Assembly (NCBI RefSeq): GCF_002094855.1
Contig: NZ_ARYN01000009.1
Span: forward strand, 124,001-188,000
Reading direction: 5' to 3'
Length of the DNA: 64,000 bases
From: Zunongwangia atlantica 22II14-10F7
GTDB lineage: Bacteria > Bacteroidota > Bacteroidia > Flavobacteriales > Flavobacteriaceae
Part shown: positions 43,655-52,141 of the stretch, piece after piece
Position numbering within the stretch: the stretch's first letter is position 1
Layout of the letters: every line of letters starts with the position of its first letter
Notes under the pieces: generated by a model
Told to the model about the DNA's origin: nothing
The model's input: only the letters and a program-made list of their open reading frames with translations
Database searches by the model: none
Made by a program: the position numbers and the translations under genes

Positions 43655-44767
43655 TTACTTTATAGTTTGCATATCGATTACGTAACGGAATTTCACTTTT
43701 CCTTCGTCGATATTTTTGTAAGCCTCGTCTACTTCAGTAGGTTCAGCTTTAATTACTTCTACTTCAGGATAAATATTATGTTTGATCGAATAATCTAACA
43801 TTTCCTGAGTTTCCGGGATTCCGCCGATCAATGAACCATACACTTTTCTATGTGCAGATTGCATTACTAACGGAGAAACCGGGATGCTTGAGTTTGCCGG
43901 TAAACCAACGATCGCTAGTTCACCACCGTCCATTTTTAGCATTTTAACGTACATCATCGGGTCGTAATCTGCCGGAATTGTACTGATGATAAAATCGAAT
44001 TTATCTGATAATGCTGAAAAATCTTCAGTCGATTTTACATTTACATAATCTACCGCTCCAAGACGTTTTGCATCTGAAGCTTTTTCGTCGGTAATATCAA
44101 AAACAGTAACCTCTGCCCCTAGATCTACCAAATATTGAACAGCCATATGACCTAAACCTCCAAAACCGGCAACACCAACAACATCTCCTTTTTCAACTTC
44201 ACTAAACTTAATTGGTGACCAGGTAGTGATTCCCGCACACATTAATGGCGCAGTACGTTTAATATCGGCTCCTTTTGGTACGTTGATCGCAAATTCATCT
44301 GAAACGGTTATGATATTGGAATATCCACCCTGAGTAATCTCCCCTCCGTGAAAACGATCTGGAAAACCGTAAGTAAATACTGTACCTTTTGCACAATATT
44401 GCTCTTTACCAGCTTCACAGTATTTACATTCGCCACAAGAGTTTACCATACAACCTACGCCTGCGTAATCACCAACTTTAAAATCTTTCACATCGTTACC
44501 AACAGCAGTTACTTTACCTACGATCTCGTGACCTGGAATAACCTGATTAGGCCCATTTTTCACCATAAAGTCACTATGGCAAATCCCTGCATATAAGATT
44601 TCAATTTCGATATCGCTGTCTCCTACCGGATAACGTTCAAACTCAATCCTTTCAAAATTTGAATTGGCTTTAGTTGCTAAACCAATGGCAGGAATAGCTT
44701 CGCTTTGCTGAGCGAAAGACATTGCTGATACCATCAACAACATCAGACTGAATATTCTATTTTTCAT
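43655..44767 (-). CDS. Zinc alcohol dehydrogenase with a signal peptide
   Basis: 370 aa. Residues 1-20 form a Sec signal (LMLLMVSAMSFAQ), absent in the paralogue at 44803. The rest is a complete MDR enzyme: catalytic zinc AGICHSDF and GHEIVG, structural zinc CGECKYCEAGKEQYC, and the Rossmann GVAGFGGLGHMAVQ. It is of the cinnamyl-alcohol-dehydrogenase/YahK type, normally NADPH-dependent and cytosolic. An exported copy is odd because the periplasm lacks free NADPH; it may use another donor or the prediction may be misleading. It lies 35 nt after its paralogue. Confidence 0.9.
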   Translation of the reverse strand: MKNRIFSLMLLMVSAMSFAQQSEAIPAIGLATKANSNFERIEFERYPVGDSDIEIEILYAGICHSDFMVKNGPNQVIPGHEIVGKVTAVGNDVKDFKVGDYAGVGCMVNSCGECKYCEAGKEQYCAKGTVFTYGFPDRFHGGEITQGGYSNIITVSDEFAINVPKGADIKRTAPLMCAGITTWSPIKFSEVEKGDVVGVAGFGGLGHMAVQYLVDLGAEVTVFDITDEKASDAKRLGAVDYVNVKSTEDFSALSDKFDFIISTIPADYDPMMYVKMLKMDGGELAIVGLPANSSIPVSPLVMQSAHRKVYGSLIGGIPETQEMLDYSIKHNIYPEVEVIKAEPTEVDEAYKNIDEGKVKFRYVIDMQTIK

Positions 44768-44802
44768 TTTATATGAATTTTTAAGTGATTTTGAGTTATA
44801 AT

Positions 44803-45867
44803 TTAAAAGGTCGCTGCATCGATCACGTATCTGTAACGTGCATCTTTATTCTCTACTTTCTCCCAGGCTTCGTTAATCTCTTCTGCATTAATAATTTCTA
44901 TTGTAGGTCTTATACCATTATCTGCACAGTAGTTTACAACCTCCTGAGTTTCTGGAATTCCTCCAATTAATGAAGAGTTGAAATTAACTCTGGCAAAAGC
45001 CAACATAAGGTTATTCAATGTGATTTCAGATTTTTCTGGCATCCCTACAAAAGTGAATGTTCCTCCAGGTTTTAAACACATTACATAAGCAGCTACATTA
45101 AATTGATACGGAATGGTAGAGATCATATAATCTAGCGTCTTGTTGTAAGCCTGCATATTTTTAAATTCGTCATCTACAACAATCACTTCTTCTACACCCC
45201 AAGATTTGATATCTTCTACTTTATCTTCTGAAGTCGTAAAGGCATAAACTTTAGCTCCTTTAGAAACTGCGATCTTAACTGCCAAGTGCCCTAAACCACC
45301 AATTCCTGCAACACCTACTTTATCACCAACTTTAAATTGCGCACGCATTAATGGAGAATAGGTAGTTATCCCGGCACAAAGTAAAGGTGCAGCTTCTTCG
45401 AAACTTATATTATCTGGAATATGTACCGCAAAGTGATCTCTTACTACCAATTTATCTGAATATCCACCTTGAGTAATTCCGCTTGGTTCAGTTTCAGAAG
45501 GCATTCCGTAAGTAAAAACTGTTTTTCCGTGATCACAAAAATGCTCTTCTCCGGCTTTACAACTATCACATTCTAAACAGCTATCTACCATACAACCTAC
45601 ACCTGCGCGATCACCAACTTTAAATTTGGTTACATTTTTACCAACAGCAGCTACCACACCTACGATCTCGTGACCAGGAACTTGTGGATATATTTGCTCT
45701 CCCCAGTGTCCTTTTTCCTGGTGAATATCTGAATGACAAATACTGGCAAATTTAATATCGATAAGAATATCATCGTCTCCAACAGGTCTTCTTTCAAATT
45801 CCCACGGACTTAATTTTCCTGATGCGTCTTTTGCTGCGTAACCTTTTGTTTTTACTGTTTCACTCAT
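44803..45867 (-). CDS. NADP-dependent zinc alcohol dehydrogenase (YahK-like)
   Basis: 354 aa. Catalytic zinc ASICHSDIHQEKG and GHEIVG, structural zinc CLECDSCKAGEEHFC, Rossmann GVAGIGGLGHLAVK. Such enzymes reduce aldehydes to alcohols with NADPH in the cytosol. It is encoded just before its exported paralogue and 47 nt after the SDR gene, all leftward, and so belongs to the AraC-linked carbonyl-detoxification group. The protein starts MSETVKTKGYAAKDASGK, typical of the family. Confidence 0.93.
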   Translation of the reverse strand: MSETVKTKGYAAKDASGKLSPWEFERRPVGDDDILIDIKFASICHSDIHQEKGHWGEQIYPQVPGHEIVGVVAAVGKNVTKFKVGDRAGVGCMVDSCLECDSCKAGEEHFCDHGKTVFTYGMPSETEPSGITQGGYSDKLVVRDHFAVHIPDNISFEEAAPLLCAGITTYSPLMRAQFKVGDKVGVAGIGGLGHLAVKIAVSKGAKVYAFTTSEDKVEDIKSWGVEEVIVVDDEFKNMQAYNKTLDYMISTIPYQFNVAAYVMCLKPGGTFTFVGMPEKSEITLNNLMLAFARVNFNSSLIGGIPETQEVVNYCADNGIRPTIEIINAEEINEAWEKVENKDARYRYVIDAATF

Positions 45868-45914
45868 AATTTTTCTTTTCCTTTTTATTCTTTTCCCTTA
45901 TTATTTTTTAAATT

Positions 45915-46664
45915 TTATAGAATGGTATATCCACCATCTACTGCGATAGATTGACCTATCACATAAGTCGATTCTTCACCGCATAGCCAAACCGCAGCGT
46001 CTGCAACTTCTGAAGCTTTCCCTAAACGATTGATTGGTGCAGCATTAATAGAATCTTCTCTTTTAAGATCGCCACTATTCACCATATCATTAACCATTGG
46101 AGTTTCGATCGTACCGGGACAAACCGCATTAATACGAATACCTTTTGAAGCATAATCTGCTGCTGCACTTTTGGTGATACCAAGAATTGCGTGCTTTGCA
46201 GCGACATACGGAGTTCTACCAGGAACACCAACTTTACCTGCTAAAGAAGAGTTGTTAACGATCGCTCCAGATTGTTGCTTTTTCATTTGGATAAGCTCGT
46301 GTTTCATACACAACCAAACTCCTTTTAAATTTACATTTAGGATCTTATCGTAATCTTCTTCGCTAGTTTCTGTAATATCCTGAGCCGGAATTTGAATACC
46401 TGCATTATTAAATGCAGCATCTAATTTTCCGTAAGTTTCAACAACTTTGGCAATCGCTTTTTCAACTTCTGCCTCGCTAGAAACATCACACTGAATCGCA
46501 ATTGTATTTGCTCCGTTCTCATTTAATTCAATCGAGAGTTTTTCTGCAGCTTCCATATCTACATCTAAAATGGCAACAGAAGCTCCTTTTTCAGCAAAAA
46601 TTCTAACTGCTGCTTCGCCCATTCCTTTTGAACCACCGGTAACCAGTGCTACTTTATCTTTCAT
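45915..46664 (-). CDS. SDR oxidoreductase (classical, glucose-dehydrogenase/FabG-like)
   Basis: 249 aa. Cofactor motif TGGSKGMG, NNAG, the catalytic Ser in NNSSLAG and the YVAAK (YxxxK) pair are all present, with the FabG-like ending YVIGQSIAVDGGYT. It reduces or oxidises a small hydroxyl or carbonyl substrate in the cytosol. It is upstream of the two alcohol dehydrogenases in the same direction with a gap of about 47 nt, and 110 nt downstream of the cupin lipoprotein. Substrate unknown. Confidence 0.92.
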   Translation of the reverse strand: MKDKVALVTGGSKGMGEAAVRIFAEKGASVAILDVDMEAAEKLSIELNENGANTIAIQCDVSSEAEVEKAIAKVVETYGKLDAAFNNAGIQIPAQDITETSEEDYDKILNVNLKGVWLCMKHELIQMKKQQSGAIVNNSSLAGKVGVPGRTPYVAAKHAILGITKSAAADYASKGIRINAVCPGTIETPMVNDMVNSGDLKREDSINAAPINRLGKASEVADAAVWLCGEESTYVIGQSIAVDGGYTIL

Positions 46665-46774
46665 TTTTTTTATTTTTAACTCACCTCATCAAAGCTTTAA
46701 ATTGAAGCAATGATTAAATCAAATACGTACTCTTTGACCTCTATATTAGAGATCTTGTTTATTAAAATGCTATC

Positions 46775-47317
46775 TTATTTTGTATAAACTGAATCGGTTA
46801 CAGCTTCCATCCATTCTACGATACCTTTTTCAGTATTCGGAACGATGTACATTTGCTGCACGCCGGTATCTTCGCTTGCTCCATGCCAGTGTCTTGTATT
46901 TGGTGGACATTTAATCACGTCGCCTTTTTCCATAATTTCTTTTGGCTGACCTTCTATTTGGTGATAACCTTTCCCGTCGGTAATAATTAAAATTTGACCA
47001 CCTGGATGCGTATGCCAGTTACTTCTTCCGCCTGGTTCAAAATATACATTTCCAACTGCAGTGGTATACGTAGAATCTGGAGCTACCAAACCGATATTGT
47101 ATGCATTACCGGTGAAATTTTTGTCTGGTCCTTTATTTCCCTTCGGAAAGATAAAATCAAGTTCACTTTCTTCTGAAGTTGAAGTTTCAGTTTGTGTCGT
47201 TTCTTCTGAAGTTGTTTCGCTAGTTTCTGTTGAAGCATTCTCTTTACAGCTTCCTAAAAGCAACACACTAAATAGTGAACTTGCTAATAAGGAGTTTCTA
47301 AGGTTGATCTTTTTCAT
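46775..47317 (-). CDS. Cupin-domain lipoprotein, second exported copy
   Basis: 180 aa with lipobox SVLLLGSC and a Thr/Glu/Ser linker (about 27-52), then one cupin barrel with NWHTHPGGQ and NTRHWHGAS. It is the first gene of the leftward cluster after the regulator, with a -7 box 45 nt upstream. It is paralogous to 37392 (lipoprotein) and 43170 (cytosolic). A surface or periplasmic small-molecule sensor or enzyme is possible. Confidence 0.87.
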   Translation of the reverse strand: MKKINLRNSLLASSLFSVLLLGSCKENASTETSETTSEETTQTETSTSEESELDFIFPKGNKGPDKNFTGNAYNIGLVAPDSTYTTAVGNVYFEPGGRSNWHTHPGGQILIITDGKGYHQIEGQPKEIMEKGDVIKCPPNTRHWHGASEDTGVQQMYIVPNTEKGIVEWMEAVTDSVYTK

Positions 47318-47361
47318 AGTTGGTCGTTTTAGATAGTTTCTATTAGTTTTGAAATCTTATA

Positions 47362-47369
47362 CAAAGATA
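47362..47369 (-). promoter_or_regulatory. -7 box of the cupin/SDR/alcohol-dehydrogenase unit
   Basis: TATCTTTG read leftward, a perfect TAnnTTTG, about 45 nt before the ATG at 47317. No well-spaced -33 TTG is visible, as expected for a promoter that depends on an activator; the AraC-type regulator is encoded next door. Confidence 0.55.
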
Positions 47370-47653
47370 GTATCGAAACCTCTCTTCCGAATAATGAAAT
47401 TCAAATCAAAAACTAAGAAATTCAATCTAGCAGTCTTAAAATTTATAATATAATTTCGTAAAAAAACGTTAAAACAAAATCATCCAATCATCTTAATGGC
47501 AAGGATTTAAAATATGAAAGTAATTAATAGATCACAAAATATGACTATTCAATTTGAGTAGTTTTCGATTCAATTTTATAATAATTCAAATCTTTAAGTC
47601 TAATTTTCAGGATAGTTTGAATATATTAATAATAAAAGTTGAATTTTCGAGAG

Positions 47654-47764
47654 TCAATTCTCATTTCTCTCACTCTTCAGCAGCATATACTTGCTTAAAA
47701 TTTCAGGATAACTGCTTTCAGCATTAAATAATTCATCGAAAAAATCACCCCTGAAAATCTGCAA
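47654..47764 (-). CDS. Possible 36-aa ORF or gene remnant behind the AraC gene
   Basis: From TTG at 47764 it reads MQIFRGDFFDELFNAESSYP, then EILSKYMLLKSERNEN and a stop. The sequence looks protein-like, but it has no ATG and no known relative that I can name. It begins about 60 nt after the AraC stop. The rest of the gap from 47370 to 47823 shows only AT-rich DNA where regulator sites may lie. Confidence 0.25.
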   Translation of the reverse strand: MQIFRGDFFDELFNAESSYPEILSKYMLLKSERNEN

Positions 47765-47823
47765 TATCAGCTTTCAGTATTATAAAAAATTAAGCCTAAA
47801 AATATCGAATATTGATTTTAAAA

Positions 47824-48705
47824 CTATACCAAAGATTTACGAAAAGAACCCGGATTGGTTCCCGTCGCTTTTTTAAAGAAATTATTGAAATAGGTTGGAT
47901 AATCGAAGCCCAGCGAATACGCAATATCATTAATACTCCAATCTGTATGCAGCAATAAAGCTTTAGATTCGTTTATTATTCGGCTATTAATATGTGAAGT
48001 GGTAGGATGACCAGTAACTTTTTTTACCGCCCTGTTTAGATAATTTACGTGCACGGCCAGATTACTCGCATAATCTTTTGCAGTACGTAATTTTAGCGGC
48101 TGATCGATACCTTCTATAGGAAATTGTCGTTCTAAAAGCTCCAAAAACACATTGGTAAGTCGGGACAATGCATCCTGATTTTGCTGAAAATTTTTAGATG
48201 GTTCTAATTTTTGCGCCTCGTGTATAATCAAATTAATATAGTTACGAATTACATCGTCTTTTTGACTATAATCGCTTTGTTGCTCCCTAATCATGTTCTC
48301 GAACATCGAATTTAAGAAAACACGTTGTTCATCTGAGATTCGCAATACCGGTGTACCATCTAACTTGAATAATGGTGATTGCTGCAACAATTCAGATCGC
48401 TCTGATAACATTAAAAAATCTTCTGAAAACAAGCAGGTGTAACCAACATATTTATTAGAAAGTGTTTCCCAGGAATACGGAACATGAGGATTCCCAAAAA
48501 ACAGAACGGTTTCACCATCGGTCTTAAAACTTTTATCGGAATAATGAATTACACTTTGCCCGGTAGTTAAACAGATCTTGTAAAAATCCTTACGGCTATA
48601 AATCTTGGTTGAAGAGCTATCATCTTCAATCCTAAATACATTAAAACCTTTTAATTTTAATTCGTTATTAAACTCAGATACCGATCTTTTTGATGTTGCG
48701 CTCAT
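47824..48705 (-). CDS. AraC-family transcriptional regulator
   Basis: 293 aa. The N-terminal half is a cupin-like sensing domain (about 20-160). The C-terminal HTH pair covers about 195-290: LRTAKDYASNLAVHVNYLNR, then NESKALLLHTDWSINDIAYSLG and the family signature FDYPTYFNNFFKKATGTNPG. It probably activates the cupin/SDR/alcohol-dehydrogenase genes lying downstream in the same direction, in response to an aldehyde, quinone or similar small molecule. A TAATTTTG box directly precedes its ATG (48716-48709), so a leaderless or near-leaderless transcript is possible. Confidence 0.9.
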   Translation of the reverse strand: MSATSKRSVSEFNNELKLKGFNVFRIEDDSSSTKIYSRKDFYKICLTTGQSVIHYSDKSFKTDGETVLFFGNPHVPYSWETLSNKYVGYTCLFSEDFLMLSERSELLQQSPLFKLDGTPVLRISDEQRVFLNSMFENMIREQQSDYSQKDDVIRNYINLIIHEAQKLEPSKNFQQNQDALSRLTNVFLELLERQFPIEGIDQPLKLRTAKDYASNLAVHVNYLNRAVKKVTGHPTTSHINSRIINESKALLLHTDWSINDIAYSLGFDYPTYFNNFFKKATGTNPGSFRKSLV

Positions 48706-48879
48706 ACTGCAAAATTAAGAATTTCAAATCATCTTAAAGGAAATGACTTTCATAATTTTGTATTAATACTCAAATAATCAGAAAAAGTTTCAAACTGAAA
48801 TTCGATAATTTCTAACAAAAATTTTATCACTCACCGTTAATTATTAAATATTATTTATATTTATGATAAACTTCTGCTT

Positions 48880-49299
48880 ATGAAGCGAATACTATTTGAC
48901 AGATTAGATAATTGGTTCAATACTTCCATAGTATTTACTTCTATAGCGCTATTATTTACTTCGGCTACTTTTGGAGAACGTCTAGGAGTTTATGAAATCA
49001 TTATTGATAGAGCTTTCTTTATTTTACAGCTGATCTATTTTGGGAAATTTTTCATTTTTAAGCGAACGATAAACTGGAACAAAGCCGGTATTAATATTCG
49101 GCTAAAATGGTTTAAGGATGCACATATTCCATTTTCAGATATAGCTAGATGTACTTACAATAATGAAACCTTAGAAATTATAAAATCTAATGGCAAAACC
49201 TACAATTTTGATCTTTCTAAAATTCATAACCAAGATCAAGAAAAATTGATAGCTATATTTAAGGGGCGTCTTCCGAACGCTCAATTTCATATTATCTAA
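48880..49299 (+). CDS. Hypothetical membrane protein, PH-like C-terminus
   Basis: 139 aa. Two hydrophobic segments (about 15-32 and 40-62) are followed by a beta-type C-terminal domain, RLKWFKDAHIPFSDIARC then LEIIKSNGKTYNFDLSKI, resembling bacterial PH/DUF304-like modules in small membrane proteins. No function is assigned. It is divergent from the AraC gene and 16 nt upstream of the next gene, so the two may form an operon. Confidence 0.55.
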   Translation: MKRILFDRLDNWFNTSIVFTSIALLFTSATFGERLGVYEIIIDRAFFILQLIYFGKFFIFKRTINWNKAGINIRLKWFKDAHIPFSDIARCTYNNETLEIIKSNGKTYNFDLSKIHNQDQEKLIAIFKGRLPNAQFHII

Positions 49300-49315
49300 T
49301 AATAAATCATTATTT

Positions 49316-49885
49316 ATGAAAGCAATTTACTTTACACTGGCATTACTCTTATCAATAAATATTTGCAATGCAAAAATATTTTATGGCAACAACGATAGTA
49401 TTAAAAAGTCGGTAAATAAGCCTTCTTTTACTGCATTAACAATAACTCGCATTAGCCATACCGGTAATAAAAAAGAACAGCTAAAAATGACCAAAAACGA
49501 AAATGGGGATTGGAATGTTGATTATATAACATTTCAAAACGATCAAAAAATGATTAATCTTGAAACCCTGCAAAATGATAATCTCTGGTTTGAAGTCTTA
49601 AAAACTAAAGTACATTATTTACCAGACTGGAAAGATATTCAATATAAATTTTCAACATTTTTGGAAGCCGATCTTGGAAATGGAACTGAACTTTTTGAAG
49701 ATAGATTTTTCGTCTTAGGAGAATCGTACGAAATTGAAATCTGGACGGATAAGGATCAAAAATATAACAAGATAAGTTATACTTCGCCTGAATCTTACTA
49801 CAAAAAATTCCCAGAAGTAGATGAAACAAAAGCTGTTGCTATACTAATCGGAATTTTTAAAGATCAATATCAAATTTTTGAGTAA
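49316..49885 (+). CDS. Hypothetical exported protein
   Basis: 189 aa with a signal peptide (about 1-19, ending NICNA). The mature part is beta-rich and Lys/Asp/Asn-rich, with no recognised domain. It follows the membrane protein after 16 nt. The stop codon lies inside the start of a REP-like repeat (GAGTAAACTACC), so the repeat sits directly behind the gene. Role unknown. Confidence 0.55.
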   Translation: MKAIYFTLALLLSINICNAKIFYGNNDSIKKSVNKPSFTALTITRISHTGNKKEQLKMTKNENGDWNVDYITFQNDQKMINLETLQNDNLWFEVLKTKVHYLPDWKDIQYKFSTFLEADLGNGTELFEDRFFVLGESYEIEIWTDKDQKYNKISYTSPESYYKKFPEVDETKAVAILIGIFKDQYQIFE

Positions 49886-49975
49886 ACTACCTCAGGGCAA
49901 GCCCGTAAGGCATTTTTTTGAAAACCCTCTTTGTATCGAGGCAAGACCTCGAAGCATTTAATCTCGATTATCGAG
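49882..49975. repeat. REP-like dispersed palindromic repeat, copy 2
   Basis: Begins GTAAACTACCTCAGGGCAAG, nearly the same as copy 1 at 34949, and goes on with a second unit CGAGGCAAGACCTCG and CTCGATTATCGAG arms. It overlaps the stop of the 189-aa gene and may act as its 3' end. Confidence 0.7.
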
Positions 49976-50024
49976 TAAAACTAAATTCAAACAACCAATT
50001 AATCGATTATATTCTCTCTAAAAC

Positions 50025-50363
50025 ATGAATCTATATAGCACTTGCACGCATTGCAAAACAGATATAGCTATAAAACAAAAAGCTCCTACCCGTGGAGATT
50101 TTCAGATGAAATATGGAAATAGTTTAGAGCTAAAATGTGAGCACTGCGGAGAAAACCAAAATGTACATATTAACAAAATACGAGCTAAAGAAAGTAAGCT
50201 TATTTTATTAAGTGGCTTTATTTTAAGCCTAATTGTAACTGCGTTTCTTTGGAATTTTTACGGCGCAATAAGCACAGTTACCATAGTAATTCCGGTTTTG
50301 GTGTGGTATCAACAAATTAAAAATACAAGATCATTTAATCACTATATGATTAGAAGAACATAA
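50025..50363 (+). CDS. Small zinc-ribbon membrane protein
   Basis: 112 aa. The N-terminus has a CTHCKTD knuckle and later CEHCGENQN (two CxxC pairs about 30 residues apart), a zinc-ribbon pattern. Two hydrophobic helices follow (about 62-80 and 83-97). It is a plausible cytosolic metal-binding head on a membrane anchor; the function is unknown. It ends at a strong bidirectional terminator shared with nrdA. Confidence 0.65.
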   Translation: MNLYSTCTHCKTDIAIKQKAPTRGDFQMKYGNSLELKCEHCGENQNVHINKIRAKESKLILLSGFILSLIVTAFLWNFYGAISTVTIVIPVLVWYQQIKNTRSFNHYMIRRT

Positions 50364-50390
50364 AAAAAGCCACCTTTTTAGGTGGCTTTT
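50363..50390. terminator. Bidirectional terminator between the zinc-ribbon gene and nrdA
   Basis: AAAAGCCACC, TTTTTA loop, GGTGGCTTTT; it is A/T-flanked on both sides and convergent genes share it. Confidence 0.9.
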
Positions 50391-50411
50391 CAATTTTATT
50401 TCAATTTCTAA

Positions 50412-52106
50412 TTAAGCTTCACAGCTTGAGCAATTTACAATATTCGATACAAATTCTTTAGAAACACTCTGGCTTCTTTGATAATATAAAGTTTTTACCC
50501 CTAATTTCCAGGCTTCGATCATTAACTGGTTCACATCTCTTACAGCTACTCCCGCCGGAATATTAAGATTTAAACTCTGTGCCTGGTCGATAAATTTTTG
50601 TCTTACCGATGCCTGCTGAATAATTTCAAGCTGACTAATTTCTTTAAAGGTTTTAAATATATCTTTTTCTTCTTGAGTTAAGGTTTCTAAATGCTGAACA
50701 CTACCGTGATTTAACATAATGCTTCTCCAGGTATCTTCATTATCCAGACCTTTTTCCTCTAGCAATTGCTTAAGGTATTTGTTCTTACGCATAAAGTTTC
50801 CTTTGGCAAGACCAGCTTTATAATAATTACTACTGAAAGGCTCGATTCCTGGTGAAGTTTGCCCTAAAATTGCCGAAGATGATGTTGTAGGTGCAATGGC
50901 CATTAAGGTAGTGTTTCTTAATCCATAACCTTTAAGCATTTCTGGCTCGCCATAAATGGTAGCCAACTCTTTACTGGCTTTGGTAGCTTTTGCGCTAATA
51001 TCTTCAAAGATCTGGTGTGTTAGACCTTTTGCTCGCATTCCTTCAAAAGGAATTCTGTTTTTCTGTAAATAAGAATGCCATCCCATCGCTCCTAAACCAA
51101 GCGCACGGTGATTCTTTGCAAACCTGTTTGCTGAAGCTAAATAGTGATTCCCTTCAGTTTTTGCGATAAACTCCTGAAGTACTCCATCTAAGAAATAGAT
51201 CGCTAACTTTACGGCTTCAGTATCTTTCCATTCATCATAAAGCTCCAGGTTCATCGATGATAAACAGCAGATAAATGATTCGTCTTCCGTAGAAGGCAAA
51301 GCAATTTCAGAACAAAGATTACTAGAATGGATTGTTCTATTTTTATCCTTATAAACCTGTGGCTTAAATCGGTTAATATTGTCTTTAAATAAAATATATG
51401 GTAAACCTTTTTGCTGGCGGCTTTCTAAAACCTTAGCCCAGATTTCACGTTTTTCCATATCGCCTTCGATCATTTCCTGCATCCAGTAATCTGGCACACA
51501 AACACCGTAGAACAAATTCTGAATAGGATTCCCAATACTCTTAATTTCTAAGAATTCTTTAATATCTGGGTGATCGATATCTAAATAGGCTGCAAAAGCA
51601 CCACGACGAACACCTCCCTGAGAAATGGTATCCATTGCCGTATCAAAAAGTTTCATAAAACTAGTTGCTCCACTACTCTTTCCGTTATCGGTTACCGCAC
51701 TTCCACGACCGCGTAATTCTCCAAAATAACCAGAAGTACCTCCGCCAATTTTAGTTTGCATAATCACTTCGCCAAGCTTATGGGTGATCCCTTCGATATT
51801 ATCCGGTACGTAAACGTTGAAGCAGGAAATGGGCAAACCACGTTCGGTTCCCATATTTGCCCAGATCGGCGAACTTAAACTCATCCAGCCGCGCTCGATC
51901 ATTTCGATAAAAGCTTCGGCTAATTCTGGTTTATAAAGTCTTCTGGCTGAAGCGTTGGCGATACGTTCTATAGCAGATTTTACCGTTTCACCTTTCAACA
52001 GATAACCCCGGTTAAGGATCTGCTGACTTTCGTCGTTAAGCCACCAAAGTCTCTTGTTTTTGGGTTCGTCTGCAATTAAAGGTTGGGTTTCTACATTGGT
52101 TGTCAT
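50412..52106 (-). CDS. nrdA: Class I ribonucleotide reductase, large subunit, short form
   Basis: 564 aa. The catalytic set is complete: the first redox Cys in ISCFNVYV, the radical Cys in NLCSEIALP, the partner Cys just after (CCLSSMNLEL), the Tyr pair LYYQRS for radical transfer, and a C-terminal CSSCEA for reduction by thioredoxin. It makes deoxyribonucleotides. It lacks an N-terminal ATP-cone, so it is about 200 aa shorter than E. coli NrdA and probably is not subject to classical dATP inhibition through that domain. It lies 35 nt downstream of nrdB, in the same transcript, under the leader riboswitch. Confidence 0.95.
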   Translation of the reverse strand: MTTNVETQPLIADEPKNKRLWWLNDESQQILNRGYLLKGETVKSAIERIANASARRLYKPELAEAFIEMIERGWMSLSSPIWANMGTERGLPISCFNVYVPDNIEGITHKLGEVIMQTKIGGGTSGYFGELRGRGSAVTDNGKSSGATSFMKLFDTAMDTISQGGVRRGAFAAYLDIDHPDIKEFLEIKSIGNPIQNLFYGVCVPDYWMQEMIEGDMEKREIWAKVLESRQQKGLPYILFKDNINRFKPQVYKDKNRTIHSSNLCSEIALPSTEDESFICCLSSMNLELYDEWKDTEAVKLAIYFLDGVLQEFIAKTEGNHYLASANRFAKNHRALGLGAMGWHSYLQKNRIPFEGMRAKGLTHQIFEDISAKATKASKELATIYGEPEMLKGYGLRNTTLMAIAPTTSSSAILGQTSPGIEPFSSNYYKAGLAKGNFMRKNKYLKQLLEEKGLDNEDTWRSIMLNHGSVQHLETLTQEEKDIFKTFKEISQLEIIQQASVRQKFIDQAQSLNLNIPAGVAVRDVNQLMIEAWKLGVKTLYYQRSQSVSKEFVSNIVNCSSCEA

Positions 52107-52141
52107 GGGAGGTACGGGTTTTTAATAGTTGGCGATTATTT

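Noticed and set aside
50412-52106. nrdA as a truncated pseudogene
   Set aside because: All catalytic Cys and Tyr residues and the C-terminal CSSC are present; only the ATP-cone part is missing, as in other short forms.
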